Counted from the first letter of the stretch, positions 16,384 to 24,328 are shown. The stretch: DNA of 64,000 bases from Candidatus Omnitrophota bacterium (GCA_018812925.1 JAHJCU010000008.1:100970-164969), one strand, 5' to 3'. Notes: generated from the letters alone by a model not told the origin. A program made the numbers and translations.

Positions 16384-16486
16384 CCCCGTTAGAAATTTAA
16401 AAAACGCTAAAATAATTATTAACCAGATAAGCACCCATTGTTCTGCATAGCATCTTAAAAGCAAGTCATTAAATTTCTTTACGGGG
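16384..16486 (-). mobile_element. CCCCGTTAG-type small mobile element, copy 1
   Basis: A 103-bp element begins CCCCGTTAGAAATTTAA (16384 on) and ends TTTCTTTACGGGG (to 16486), giving imperfect inverted ends of about 18 bases. It is flanked by a perfect 5-bp direct repeat, TCAAC, at 16379-16383 and 16487-16491, as expected for transposition. On the minus strand it aligns over its whole length with 41653-41752. It has no coding capacity. It lies between cysE and the B-box-like gene. Confidence 0.75.
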
Positions 16487-16494
16487 TCAACCCT

Positions 16495-16818
16495 TTATAT
16501 CTTTAATTTTAGCAGACCCAAAAGTTCCTTTATACTCTCAATAATATCTATTTTCAGTATAAAACGGGCTACAATCCATAAAACAACAAACCAGATAATA
16601 AGTTTAACAATTGTCGGAATTCTTTTTTGTTTAATAATAGGTCTTTCTTCGTCTATTTCCTTGATTCTCTCAACGTGCGACTCCATCTTTTTGCCGCATT
16701 CTTCCGAACAGAATATTCCGCTGGGAGCTGATATACCGCAATCCTCGCAAATCGGCCTATGGCACATCTTGCAGCGCAAAGTAGCTTCTTTTTTAAGACA
16801 CTTTGTACAGGTGGACAT
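16495..16818 (-). CDS. B-box-like zinc-binding membrane protein
   Basis: The 107-residue protein has an N-terminal zinc ribbon of B-box type, C-x2-C-x7-C-x2-C-x5-C-x2-C, followed by a second Cys pair (FCSEEC), in residues 4-40. A basic linker follows and then one transmembrane helix (residues 68-86, IVKLIIWFVVLWIVARFIL). Topology suggests a cytoplasmic zinc domain tethered to the membrane; the function is unknown. The ribosome site AAAGGAGGTG directly before the ATG is very strong. The gene is on its own transcript between namZ and cysE. Confidence 0.75.
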   Translation of the reverse strand: MSTCTKCLKKEATLRCKMCHRPICEDCGISAPSGIFCSEECGKKMESHVERIKEIDEERPIIKQKRIPTIVKLIIWFVVLWIVARFILKIDIIESIKELLGLLKLKI

Positions 16819-16837
16819 ATTTCACCTCCTTTAAAAC

Positions 16838-16904
16838 TCGGTGTTCGGTTATCGTAAATAATTTTTAACGCAAACCGAAAACCGTTTTATCTTTACGCTA
16901 ACCG
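16838..16904. repeat. Heptamer-period repeat pair (class GGTTATC), second locus
   Basis: The left arm carries ggtgttc, ggttatc; the right arm aaccgaa, aaccgtt and cgctaaccg, inverted around taaataatttttaacg. It closely resembles the repeat between ribD and ribE and lies between namZ and the zinc-binding membrane protein gene. Confidence 0.6.
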
Positions 16905-16908
16905 TCTT

Positions 16909-18189
16909 TTATTTATATATCAGATACTTCTCTCTTTTTTCATTAAATTCGTTTAATTCTATTTCCCATTTTTTTATAATTTCGTCAACATTTTTACCTT
17001 CTCTTATTTCATCTAATATATAATCTACCCCCCAGATTTCATTAAAATCTTTGGACGGAATATATTTGCCGGGATATAATGATTCCAATGAAGTTAAAAT
17101 CTCCAATGCCGTTTTAACAGGCTTAAAAGTTCTTTTGTCAGTAAGCACTAACCTTATGCCTCCAAGCTCCTTATCTTTAAACGAAAAATAAAACGGTTTA
17201 AACCAGTAGGGCTGGAATTTTACACCGGGAATATTCTTAGCATTTAATTTTTCCGCAAATTTATTCGGGTCAATCCATTCGCTGCCAATCAACTCAAACG
17301 GGAGAGTATATCCCACACCGTTACACAAATTAGCGCTACCGATAGTTCCTGTCGTAGCGTATAGAAAAGCGGACTCAACTGTGGGAATATGCGGAGAAGT
17401 TGGAACCCAATCAAGACTGGTATCATCCCAAATCATATTTCTCGTCCAGACTTTCATAGGCACAACAGTCAGTTTAAGTTCAATTTTATATTCTTCTCTT
17501 ATAAATTTCGCCATCTCGCCTATAGTCATACCATGAACCAAAGGAATATCGAACAAACCAATGAAACTTTTATGCTCTTCTTTTATTATGGGTCCTTCTA
17601 TATTAAACCCGCCCAAGGGATTTGGCCTATCTAAAACCACAAATTCCTTTCCATATTTTGCGGCTGATTCCATAGCATAAAACAATGTTGAAATATAAGT
17701 ATATGTTCTGGCGCCTATATCCTGAATGTCAAAAAGTAAAACATCTATTTCGGATAACATCTCTTCGGTAGGGCAACGGGTCTTTCCATAAATTGAATAT
17801 ACCGGCAGTTTTGTTTTTTCATCTACAATTTTACTTACATGTTTTCCGGCTAATACTTCGCCTCTTATACCGTGTTCGGGAGCAAAAAGAGCAACAAGAT
17901 TGAAGGCAGGATTTTCATAAAGAATATCGGTTGTTGATTTTAAATTTGAATCTACGCCCGTGGGATTGGTTATAAGTCCTAATCTTTTATTTTTGAGAAT
18001 TTCCACATAGCCTGTGTCTTCCTTCAACACTTCTATGCCTAATTTTACCCCGTTAGAAGTTTTCAACACAATTTCTTTAGTATCATTCAAACTTTCCGTA
18101 TTACTTCTAACGGGGCAAAAAACAGAATTAACGAATAGAAAAAAGGGCATAATCGCAATTACAATGAAGAGTCGTCTTGATAAACGCAT
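16909..18189 (-). CDS. namZ: Exo-beta-N-acetylmuramidase NamZ-like (DUF1343) protein
   Basis: NamZ-family proteins remove terminal MurNAc from peptidoglycan fragments during cell-wall recycling. The 426-residue protein has a signal peptide (residues 1-24) and the family hallmarks GLITNPTG, LFAPEHGIRGE near residue 104, SIYGKTRCPT, DVLLFDIQDIGARTYTYISTL, FVVLDRPNPLGG and NLCNGVGYTLPFELIG. Between the signal and the enzyme domain, residues 25-48 are encoded by an inverted repeat with ends CCCCGTTAGAAGT (18048-18115), which looks like an in-frame insertion. The promoter lies so close that the mRNA may be leaderless. Confidence 0.9.
   Translation of the reverse strand: MRLSRRLFIVIAIMPFFLFVNSVFCPVRSNTESLNDTKEIVLKTSNGVKLGIEVLKEDTGYVEILKNKRLGLITNPTGVDSNLKSTTDILYENPAFNLVALFAPEHGIRGEVLAGKHVSKIVDEKTKLPVYSIYGKTRCPTEEMLSEIDVLLFDIQDIGARTYTYISTLFYAMESAAKYGKEFVVLDRPNPLGGFNIEGPIIKEEHKSFIGLFDIPLVHGMTIGEMAKFIREEYKIELKLTVVPMKVWTRNMIWDDTSLDWVPTSPHIPTVESAFLYATTGTIGSANLCNGVGYTLPFELIGSEWIDPNKFAEKLNAKNIPGVKFQPYWFKPFYFSFKDKELGGIRLVLTDKRTFKPVKTALEILTSLESLYPGKYIPSKDFNEIWGVDYILDEIREGKNVDEIIKKWEIELNEFNEKREKYLIYK
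18048..18115 (-). repeat. CCCCGTTAG-type inverted repeat inside namZ
   Basis: CCCCGTTAGAAGT (18048-18060) and ACTTCTAACGGGG (18103-18115) are perfect 13-base inverted copies around 42 bases. The ends match the small mobile elements at 16384, 40188 and 41653. It is read in frame as about 23 residues just after the signal peptide. No flanking direct repeat is obvious. Confidence 0.7.
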
Positions 18190-18195
18190 AGCTTA

Positions 18196-18224
18196 ATTTT
18201 ACACGCAAGATACTTATGTAGCAA
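18196..18224 (-). promoter_or_regulatory. Promoter of namZ
   Basis: On the minus strand, -35 TTGCTA (18219-18224), 17-base spacer, -10 TAAAAT (18196-18201). Only six bases separate the -10 from the ATG at 18189, so transcription should begin at or beside the start codon, giving a leaderless mRNA. Confidence 0.6.
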
Positions 18225-18242
18225 TAGGTGGATTTTTCCGCA

Positions 18243-18251
18243 TGATATAAT
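18243..18251 (+). promoter_or_regulatory. Extended -10 promoter of the alkyltransferase gene
   Basis: TG at 18243-18244, one base, TATAAT at 18246-18251; the ATG is at 18260. The expected start of transcription (18257-18260) falls at the start codon, again suggesting a leaderless mRNA. It is divergent from the namZ promoter. Confidence 0.55.
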
Positions 18252-18259
18252 TATAAGTT

Positions 18260-18811
18260 ATGTCAAATATAATTTTTTATACTTTCCTTGACTCATTTTT
18301 AGGAACAATAGGGCTCGCTTCGTCTTCTTCGGGCGTGGTATATGTGGATATGGGAATAAAAAAAAGAGCTTTTTTATGTAAACTAAAGCAAAAATTCCCG
18401 ACCTGTAAACTAATAAAATCGGAAAAGAAAAACTCTAAAGCGATATGTGAATTAAACTCTTATCTGAAAGGAAATATGAAATCGTTTGAAAGTAAGCTGG
18501 ATTTAAAAGGCCCGCCCAAATCATGTCGGGCAGGTCCTCCAAAATCTCGGCGGGCAGGCACGCCTTTTCAGATTAAAGTATGGAATTGTTTAAGAAAAAT
18601 TCCTTACGGTAAAATGTATTCATATAAATTTATTGCCTGTAAAATAGCAACATGCTCCCATTCGCGCGCGGTCGGCAATGCTGTCGCTAAAAATCCTGTT
18701 GCGATATTTATTCCCTGTCATAGAGTAATCAATTCCAACGGGGATTTGGGGAATTATGGCCCCGGCAAGAACTTCAAGAAAATGTTATTAAAGATTGAAA
18801 AAGCAATATAA
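18260..18811 (+). CDS. ogt: Methylated-DNA--protein-cysteine methyltransferase
   Basis: These suicide enzymes move alkyl groups from O6-alkylguanine to their own cysteine. The 183-residue protein has the catalytic IPCHRVI with the acceptor at Cys153, preceded by the DNA-binding helix region (SYKFIACKIATCSHSRAVGNAVAKNP) and followed by GDLGNYGPG. Between the N-terminal domain and this part lies an insertion (residues 84-100) made of two copies of an eight-residue unit, PPKSCRAG PPKSRRAG, encoded by a GC-rich repeat. It sits in the interdomain linker, so the enzyme is probably active. Start set by the ATG after a leaderless-type promoter. Confidence 0.93.
   Translation: MSNIIFYTFLDSFLGTIGLASSSSGVVYVDMGIKKRAFLCKLKQKFPTCKLIKSEKKNSKAICELNSYLKGNMKSFESKLDLKGPPKSCRAGPPKSRRAGTPFQIKVWNCLRKIPYGKMYSYKFIACKIATCSHSRAVGNAVAKNPVAIFIPCHRVINSNGDLGNYGPGKNFKKMLLKIEKAI
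18511..18559 (+). repeat. GC-rich palindromic repeat inserted in frame in the alkyltransferase gene
   Basis: CCCGCC (18511-18516) is inverted as GGCGGG (18549-18554), and CGGGCAGG occurs twice (18527-18534 and 18551-18558), as two tandem units of about 24 bases. It is markedly more GC-rich than the gene and resembles the insertion in ribD. Confidence 0.65.
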
Positions 18812-18845
18812 TAGAACAAAACCGCGTAAAGAAAATGGAATGGGT

Positions 18846-18874
18846 TTGATAGAGCTGAATTGCTATGGTAGAAT
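18846..18874 (+). promoter_or_regulatory. Promoter of hsp20-lon
   Basis: -35 TTGATA (18846-18851), 17-base spacer, -10 TAGAAT (18869-18874) with an upstream TGG that makes it extended. Transcription would begin near 18881, with AAGGA ahead of the hsp20 ATG. It looks like a housekeeping-type promoter; no CIRCE operator is visible. Confidence 0.6.
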
Positions 18875-18903
18875 TTTTTAACTAAAAGATATAAGGAATA
18901 ATT

Positions 18904-19362
18904 ATGCCATTATTTAAGGATAAAATTTCCAAAAATATAAAGCAAATGGAAGATGAGATGGAAAAGGTCTTCCGTCATCTTTCTACTTTTCGCAATTGCT
19001 TCTTTCCCTCTCCACTTCACAAACCCTGGCATCCGTATACCGATGTATATGAAACCAAGACAGATTTAGTAATAAAAGTGGAATTAGCCGGAGTTAAAAA
19101 AGAGGATATTAAAATTTTCACCCGAGAAGACAATATTATAATCCACGGAACCAGAAAAGAAACTTGTACAGAAGGAAAAACTGCCTATAGGCAAATGGAA
19201 ATAAATTACGAAGCTTTTGAAACGATCATTTCTCTTGGTATCCCCGTTGATGCAAAAAAACCGTTAAAAGCTACCGCAACCAACGGGATTTTGGAAATTA
19301 GATTGCCGAAAACAAAGAAAAATCAAGTTAAGAATATAAAAATAAAAATTAAGGGAGAATAG
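18904..19362 (+). CDS. hsp20: Hsp20/alpha-crystallin small heat-shock protein
   Basis: Small heat-shock proteins hold unfolding proteins in a refoldable state. The 152-residue protein has the alpha-crystallin domain from about residue 40 (WHPYTDVYETKTDLVIKVELAGVKKEDIKIFTREDNIIIHGTRKE), ending with TNGILEIRLPKTK and a short basic tail with the I-x-I-type motif (IKIKIK). Length is typical. A ribosome site AAGGA precedes the ATG. lon follows after 49 bases, so chaperone and protease are probably co-transcribed. Confidence 0.95.
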   Translation: MPLFKDKISKNIKQMEDEMEKVFRHLSTFRNCFFPSPLHKPWHPYTDVYETKTDLVIKVELAGVKKEDIKIFTREDNIIIHGTRKETCTEGKTAYRQMEINYEAFETIISLGIPVDAKKPLKATATNGILEIRLPKTKKNQVKNIKIKIKGE

Positions 19363-19411
19363 AATCGTTTAATCCGGGTAAAGTAAGACACTTATATCCG
19401 AACAAAAAATT

Positions 19412-21739
19412 ATGGATATAGAATTGAAAACTCCGAAGGAAATTCCGGTCCTGCCTTTAAGGGATACGGTTGTTTTTCCGGGTATGACCGTCCCTATAAC
19501 CATAGGCAAACCCGCCAGTATAAAACTCGTAGACGATGTGTCTATCGGGGATAAATTCTGCTGCTTAGTCCTGCAGAAGAAAAAATTGGATGAAGACCCC
19601 CAGCCTGAAAATTTATATAGAGTCGGGACTTTGGCGCGGATCGTAAAAATGTTTAAACTGCCAACAAATACCGTCTACCTATTGGCGCAGGGAATCGAAA
19701 GAATAGAGATAAAAAATTTCACTCAAAAAGAACCCTATATAAAAGCTCACGTAAATAATATACAAGAAGAAAGCAGCGGAAAGACTCCGGAAATAGAAGC
19801 CCGGATGAGAAACCTATTGCACCAATTTAAAAAAGCGGTGTCTTTATCGCCCAAAATTCCGGAAGAAGAAAGTTATATCACCGCAATTAACATTAAAGAA
19901 CCCGGGAGATTGGCTGATTTTATTATCGCAAATCTTTCTCTTAGCCCCAAAGAACAACAAGACATATTGGAAACTTTGGACCCAATAGAAAGATTAAATA
20001 AAGTAGCCAAATTCTTAAACAATGAATTGGAAGTTCTCATGTTGCAGTCCAAAATCCAAGAAGAAACAAAATCGAAACTCGGCAAAGCGCAGCGTGAATA
20101 TTTCTTGAGGCAACAGCTTGAATCTATAAGAAAGGAGCTGGGAGAAGGGGACGAAAATGCGATAGAAATAAAGGAACTAAGAAAAAAGATAGAAGAAGTG
20201 GGAATGAGCCAAGAAGCGATGAAAGAAGCAAAGAGGGAACTCAACAGATTAGACAAGTTGCCTCCGCAAGCCGCAGAATATCACGTTATACGCACATATT
20301 TAGATTGGCTCGTTTCTGTTCCTTGGAACAAAAGTACAAAAGATAATCTCGATATTAATCAGGCGGCAAAAGTATTAGACGAAGACCATCACGATTTGGA
20401 AAAAGTAAAAGACAGAATTTTAGAATTTTTAGCCGTAATGAACCTAAAGAAAGATGCAAAGGGACCAGTTCTATGTTTTGCGGGTCCGCCAGGAGTGGGG
20501 AAAACATCCCTAGGTCAATCTATTGCCAGAGCGTTAGGCAGAAAATTTGTCCGGTTGTCTCTTGGGGGCATAAGAGATGAAGCAGAGATAAGAGGACACA
20601 GAAGAACATATATAGGAGCCCTACCCGGCAGAATAATACAAGGATTAAGAAGAGCAGGAACAAACAACCCCGTGTTTATGTTAGATGAAGTAGACAAGAT
20701 TGGTACCGATTTTAGAGGCGACCCGTCATCTGCCCTATTGGAAGTTTTAGACCCCGAACAAAATAATTCTTTCAGCGACCATTATTTAGATGTTTCCTTC
20801 GACCTTTCAAAAGTAATGTTTATTACCACGGCAAATATCTTAGACACTATTCCGCACGCTTTACGCGATAGGATGGAAGTTTTGGAATTACCCGGCTACC
20901 CGCAAGAAGAAAAACTTATAATTTCCAAAAAATTCTTGTTACCTCGTCAGATAAAAGAGAACGGTTTAAAGCCGGAAAATGTAAAAATAACTGATCCTGC
21001 CATTAGGAAAATAATCCGAGAATATACTCGTGAAGCGGGTGTAAGAAATGTAGAAAGAGAAATTGCCAATATTCTTCGCAAAGTTGCAAAAAAGTTCGTT
21101 AAAGGTAAAAAAGATTCTTTTGAAATCAATGAAAAAAATATTGCTTTATATCTAGGTCCTATTAAGTTTTTCTCCGAAACAGCTGAACGCACATCTGAAC
21201 CGGGAGTAGCAACTGGACTGGCATGGACGCCGCAAGGCGGAGAAATTCTCTTCATAGAAGCAAATAAAATGAGCGGAAAAAAGGACCTTACTTTAACAGG
21301 CCAGTTAGGTCAAACGATGCAAGAATCTGCTAAAGCCGCTTTATCTTATGTGCGTTCCAAAGCAAAGAAACTAAAAATTGATGAAGGATTTTTTGAAAAA
21401 TATGACATACATATACATGTTCCGCAGGGAGCAGTACCGAAAGATGGTCCTTCGGCAGGAGTTGCCATAGCTACCGCGCTGGTATCTCTATTAACCAATA
21501 GACTGGTAAAATACAATGTGGCTATGACAGGGGAAATCACATTAAAGGGGAAAATTTTGCCTGTGGGTGGTATTAAAGAAAAAGTGCTTGCCGCTTCCCG
21601 CGCAGGAATAAAAGAGATAATTCTACCTGCAAGAAACAAAAAGGATTTGGAAGAGATTCCTGCTCATGTCAAAAAGAGTTTGAAATTTACATTTGTCAAA
21701 ACACTGGACGAAGTTTTTGCGCACGCCCTTAAAAAATAG
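19412..21739 (+). CDS. lon: ATP-dependent protease Lon
   Basis: Lon degrades misfolded and regulatory proteins in the cytoplasm. The 775-residue protein is full length: an N-terminal substrate domain (PVLPLRDTVVFPGMTVPITIG), a coiled linker, the AAA+ module with Walker A GPPGVGKTSLGQSIA near residue 355 and Walker B region VFMLDEVDKIG, and a C-terminal protease domain with the Ser-Lys dyad, Ser681 in PKDGPSAG and Lys724 in GGIKEKVLAA. It follows hsp20 and has no clear ribosome site of its own. Confidence 0.97.
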   Translation: MDIELKTPKEIPVLPLRDTVVFPGMTVPITIGKPASIKLVDDVSIGDKFCCLVLQKKKLDEDPQPENLYRVGTLARIVKMFKLPTNTVYLLAQGIERIEIKNFTQKEPYIKAHVNNIQEESSGKTPEIEARMRNLLHQFKKAVSLSPKIPEEESYITAINIKEPGRLADFIIANLSLSPKEQQDILETLDPIERLNKVAKFLNNELEVLMLQSKIQEETKSKLGKAQREYFLRQQLESIRKELGEGDENAIEIKELRKKIEEVGMSQEAMKEAKRELNRLDKLPPQAAEYHVIRTYLDWLVSVPWNKSTKDNLDINQAAKVLDEDHHDLEKVKDRILEFLAVMNLKKDAKGPVLCFAGPPGVGKTSLGQSIARALGRKFVRLSLGGIRDEAEIRGHRRTYIGALPGRIIQGLRRAGTNNPVFMLDEVDKIGTDFRGDPSSALLEVLDPEQNNSFSDHYLDVSFDLSKVMFITTANILDTIPHALRDRMEVLELPGYPQEEKLIISKKFLLPRQIKENGLKPENVKITDPAIRKIIREYTREAGVRNVEREIANILRKVAKKFVKGKKDSFEINEKNIALYLGPIKFFSETAERTSEPGVATGLAWTPQGGEILFIEANKMSGKKDLTLTGQLGQTMQESAKAALSYVRSKAKKLKIDEGFFEKYDIHIHVPQGAVPKDGPSAGVAIATALVSLLTNRLVKYNVAMTGEITLKGKILPVGGIKEKVLAASRAGIKEIILPARNKKDLEEIPAHVKKSLKFTFVKTLDEVFAHALKK

Positions 21740-21741
21740 CG

Positions 21742-21808
21742 GTCAATTATCAGTGACCAGAGTTTAGCAAAAACCAACTGACCACTCATCACTATCCACT
21801 AGGAACTA
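21742..21808. repeat. Heptamer-period repeat (class GACCACT)
   Basis: Units ccaactg, accactc, atcacta, tccacta step by seven from about 21777 to 21804; a shorter related arm (ggtcaat, tatcagt, gaccaga) lies at 21742-21762. It separates lon from the minus-strand genes. Confidence 0.5.
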
Positions 21809-21811
21809 TTC

Positions 21812-21916
21812 TTACGATACTTTGCTCATTCCGGGGAGTTTGCGATGGCTTGCCTTTTTGGAACTCCATCTCAATTTATTTTTTCTCTTCTTGCGATTTC
21901 TATTTTTTCTTCCCAT
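21812..21916 (-). CDS. Very small basic protein (possible gene)
   Basis: A 34-residue frame downstream of groEL on the same strand. It is extremely basic at the start (M-G-R-K-N-R-N-R-K-K-R-K-N-K) and ends ASHRKLPGMSKVS, which resembles the composition of tiny ribosome-associated proteins, but I recognise no family. There is no ribosome site, and the 25 bases before it contain a short 7-base-period stretch. It could be chance. Codon use fits the neighbours. Confidence 0.3.
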   Translation of the reverse strand: MGRKNRNRKKRKNKLRWSSKKASHRKLPGMSKVS

Positions 21917-21941
21917 TTTAGTATTGGTTGTTAGTTATTGT

Positions 21942-23540
21942 TTATTTTTTCTTGTCTTCTTCCTCTTCTTTTACTTTTTCGGTTATTAAAGTTTCGGTAG
22001 TAAGTATGAGAGAAGAAATCGAAGCCGCATTTCTTAAAGCCGAATGCGTAACTTTTACCGGGTCAATTATACCAGCTTTTATCATATCCACAAATTCGCC
22101 TTTTTCAGCATCAAAGCCTTCATTAGCTTTAGAATTTTTAATTTTGTTGACAATAACAGAGCCGTCAAATCCGGCATTAACAGCTATTTGCCTTATAGGT
22201 TCTTCCAAGGCTCTTTTTATTATATTTAATCCGATAGCTTCATCGCCTTTAAGCGTCATTTTTTCCAAAGCGGGAATACATCTTAAAAGAGCCACTCCGC
22301 CGCCTGGAACAATGCCTTCTTCGACAGCCGCTCTTGTTGCATGTAACGCGTCCTCTATCAACGCCTTTTTGGATTTCATCTCTATTTCCGTCGCAGCGCC
22401 CACCCTAATTACCGCGACTCCGCCCGCTAATTTTGCAAGACGCTCTTCTAATTTTTCCTTGTCATAATCCGATTTTGTATCTTTAATTTCTTTTCTTATC
22501 CGCTCAATTCTTGATTTTATATCTTTTGTATTGCCTTTACCTTCTATGATAGTGGTATTATCCTTATCTATTCGCACACTCTTTGCTCCACCGAGATTTT
22601 TTATACCGACAGATTCAAGTTTTATACCCAAATCACCCGATACAAATTCACCTCCAGTCAGAACAGCAATGTCTTCCATCATAGCTTTTCTCTTATCGCC
22701 ATATCCCGGCGCCTTAACTGCGCAACATTGGATAACCCCTTTTAACTTATTGACAACTAATACAGCCAAAGCTTCTCCTTCAATATCCTCCGCTATTATA
22801 AACAACGGTTTTTTCGCATTGCCTATTTTTTCAAGCAAAGGAACAAGGTCTTGAACAGAAGAAATCTTGGATTCATGAATCAGAATATAAGGGTCATTCA
22901 ATAAAACTTCCATGTTTTCCGGGTCATTGATAAAATAAGGCGAAAGATATCCTCTGTCAAACTGCATACCTTCCACAACGTCCAATTGCGTTTCGAGTTT
23001 CTCTCCTTCCTCTACTGTAATTACACCTTCTTTGCCAACCTTTTCCATAGCATCGGCAATAAGTTCTCCCACCTTTTTATCGTTATGAGCCGAAATAGAA
23101 GCAACCTGAACCATTTCGTCCTTTTTTTCCACTTTTTGGGCAATTTTTTTAAGTTCGGATGCAACCGTATCAACCGCTTTTTCAATACCTCTTTTCAAAA
23201 TCATAGGATTTGCGCCCGCTGTAATATTCTTCATACCTTGCTTGAATATTGCCTGCGCCAAAACAACTGCGGTAGTGGTTCCATCCCCTGCAATATCAGA
23301 AGTCTTTTCTGCAACTTCTTTAAGCAACTGCGCTCCCGCATTTTCATAAGGGTCTTTTAAATCGATTTCTTTGGCAATGGTAACTCCGTCGTTTGTAATA
23401 GTAGGCGAACCCCATTTCTTTTCAAGGACTACATTCCTTCCTTTAGGACCAAAACTTGCCTTAACCGCTTTTGCCAGAAGATTAATTCCTCTTTCTAACG
23501 CTTGTCGTGCTTCTTCTTTATAAATTAATTGTTTAGCCAT
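21942..23540 (-). CDS. groEL: Chaperonin GroEL
   Basis: GroEL forms the folding chamber for cytoplasmic proteins. The 532-residue protein is full length, with [36 protein letters not shown], the ATP-site [13 protein letters not shown] near residue 86, and [13 protein letters not shown] near 404. The C-terminal tail is acidic/basic (KEEEEDKKK) rather than the usual Gly-Met repeats. The ribosome site AAAGGAGG is strong and the promoter is consensus. No groES precedes it, which is unusual; the co-chaperonin must be encoded elsewhere. No CIRCE inverted repeat is seen upstream. Confidence 0.97.
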   Translation of the reverse strand: MAKQLIYKEEARQALERGINLLAKAVKASFGPKGRNVVLEKKWGSPTITNDGVTIAKEIDLKDPYENAGAQLLKEVAEKTSDIAGDGTTTAVVLAQAIFKQGMKNITAGANPMILKRGIEKAVDTVASELKKIAQKVEKKDEMVQVASISAHNDKKVGELIADAMEKVGKEGVITVEEGEKLETQLDVVEGMQFDRGYLSPYFINDPENMEVLLNDPYILIHESKISSVQDLVPLLEKIGNAKKPLFIIAEDIEGEALAVLVVNKLKGVIQCCAVKAPGYGDKRKAMMEDIAVLTGGEFVSGDLGIKLESVGIKNLGGAKSVRIDKDNTTIIEGKGNTKDIKSRIERIRKEIKDTKSDYDKEKLEERLAKLAGGVAVIRVGAATEIEMKSKKALIEDALHATRAAVEEGIVPGGGVALLRCIPALEKMTLKGDEAIGLNIIKRALEEPIRQIAVNAGFDGSVIVNKIKNSKANEGFDAEKGEFVDMIKAGIIDPVKVTHSALRNAASISSLILTTETLITEKVKEEEEDKKK

Positions 23541-23651
23541 ATAAAACTACCTCCTTTATAATCCGGCGAATGACGAATTTACTACATTAAAATATGTACC
23601 TGCCTGCATAAACAGACGGAAATAATAGGAAAATTCTGAATTTGGATGTGT

Positions 23652-23680
23652 ATTATAAGCAGTTGACTATGTAATGTCAA
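23652..23680 (-). promoter_or_regulatory. Consensus promoter of groEL
   Basis: On the minus strand: TTGACA (23675-23680), exactly 17 bases, TATAAT (23652-23657). This is a perfect housekeeping-sigma promoter. It predicts a 5' leader of about 105 bases before the groEL ATG. Confidence 0.8.
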
Positions 23681-23724
23681 AAATCATTTTAATACGGATG
23701 GAAATTTTAACAGGGATGTATATT

Positions 23725-23792
23725 AAAAAAACACCCCGCCAGAAGTCAGTGCCACAAGGACAGCACATCTCAAACACTAACTTCTAACGGAG
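23725..23792 (-). terminator. Terminator of the pilin gene, CCCCGTTAG-like
   Basis: On the minus strand, an 18-base arm (23775-23792) pairs fully, counting G-U pairs, with the arm 23734-23751, followed by seven T (23725-23731). The arms (CTCCGTTAGAAGTTAGTG) closely resemble the ends of the repeat inside namZ and of the small mobile elements, so this terminator may be derived from one of them. Confidence 0.75.
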
Positions 23793-23825
23793 TCTATACT
23801 TTTTATTCTATCCCAAACTTATAAA

Positions 23826-24227
23826 CTATAATCCAGCTACAACTATAGTTCCAGCCTGGTTAATAGATACAGTAATACCTGCCGCATCTCCTCCTGCAGC
23901 TGCTGTTACTGTAGCAGTGAATGTAGCCGCTGCACCAGTTCCAGCCGCTACAAGCACGGGAGCTGTAGTAAAGTATCTGTTTCCAGTAAGGTCTATGCTT
24001 CCGCTTATATCAGCCCAAACAGCTGTATATGCATTAGTTTCAGCAAAAACTAATCGCTCAGCCGTTCTAATAGAACCGACTAGGGCCTGTCCTTCGCTCG
24101 ACATCGCTCTTCGGACATTGGCTCTATAAAGCGGAACTGCAACTGCTGCTAAAATACCTACGATAATGACTACCACCATCAACTCAACTAGGGTAAAACC
24201 CTTTTTACTATGCAATCGCTTTCTCAT
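23826..24227 (-). CDS. pilA: Type IV major pilin-like protein
   Basis: The 133-residue prepilin has a short basic leader (residues 1-9) ending in KKG, then the conserved FTLVELMVVVIIVGILAAVAVPLY helix; cleavage should follow Gly9, leaving Phe1 and Glu5. The C-terminal head is short and rich in Ala, Thr and Gly and has no disulfide-forming cysteines. It is likely the major subunit of the pili assembled by the operon at 43.5-54.9 kb. Strong ribosome site (GGGAGG), consensus-like promoter and strong terminator suggest a highly expressed single-gene transcript. Confidence 0.92.
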   Translation of the reverse strand: MRKRLHSKKGFTLVELMVVVIIVGILAAVAVPLYRANVRRAMSSEGQALVGSIRTAERLVFAETNAYTAVWADISGSIDLTGNRYFTTAPVLVAAGTGAAATFTATVTAAAGGDAAGITVSINQAGTIVVAGL

Positions 24228-24300
24228 TATTCATTCACCTCCCTTTTATTTAGGCCAGAACTTCTTATAGACATTCCGACCTTTCTATCCTTGTATTGTA

Positions 24301-24328
24301 ATTATACCCCTGCTTACTGAGAAGTCAA
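24301..24328 (-). promoter_or_regulatory. Promoter of pilA
   Basis: On the minus strand: -35 TTGACT (24323-24328), 16-base spacer, -10 TATAAT (24301-24306). The predicted leader is about 65 bases. Confidence 0.65.

Noticed and set aside
16333-16494. TPP riboswitch or T-box upstream of cysE/thi4
   Set aside because: No CTGAGA-type TPP core or T-box sequence was seen. The gap is occupied by the small mobile element.
23541-23660. CIRCE operator or RNA thermometer in the groEL leader
   Set aside because: No TTAGCACTC-type inverted repeat was found, and no clear anti-ribosome-site pairing could be seen by eye.
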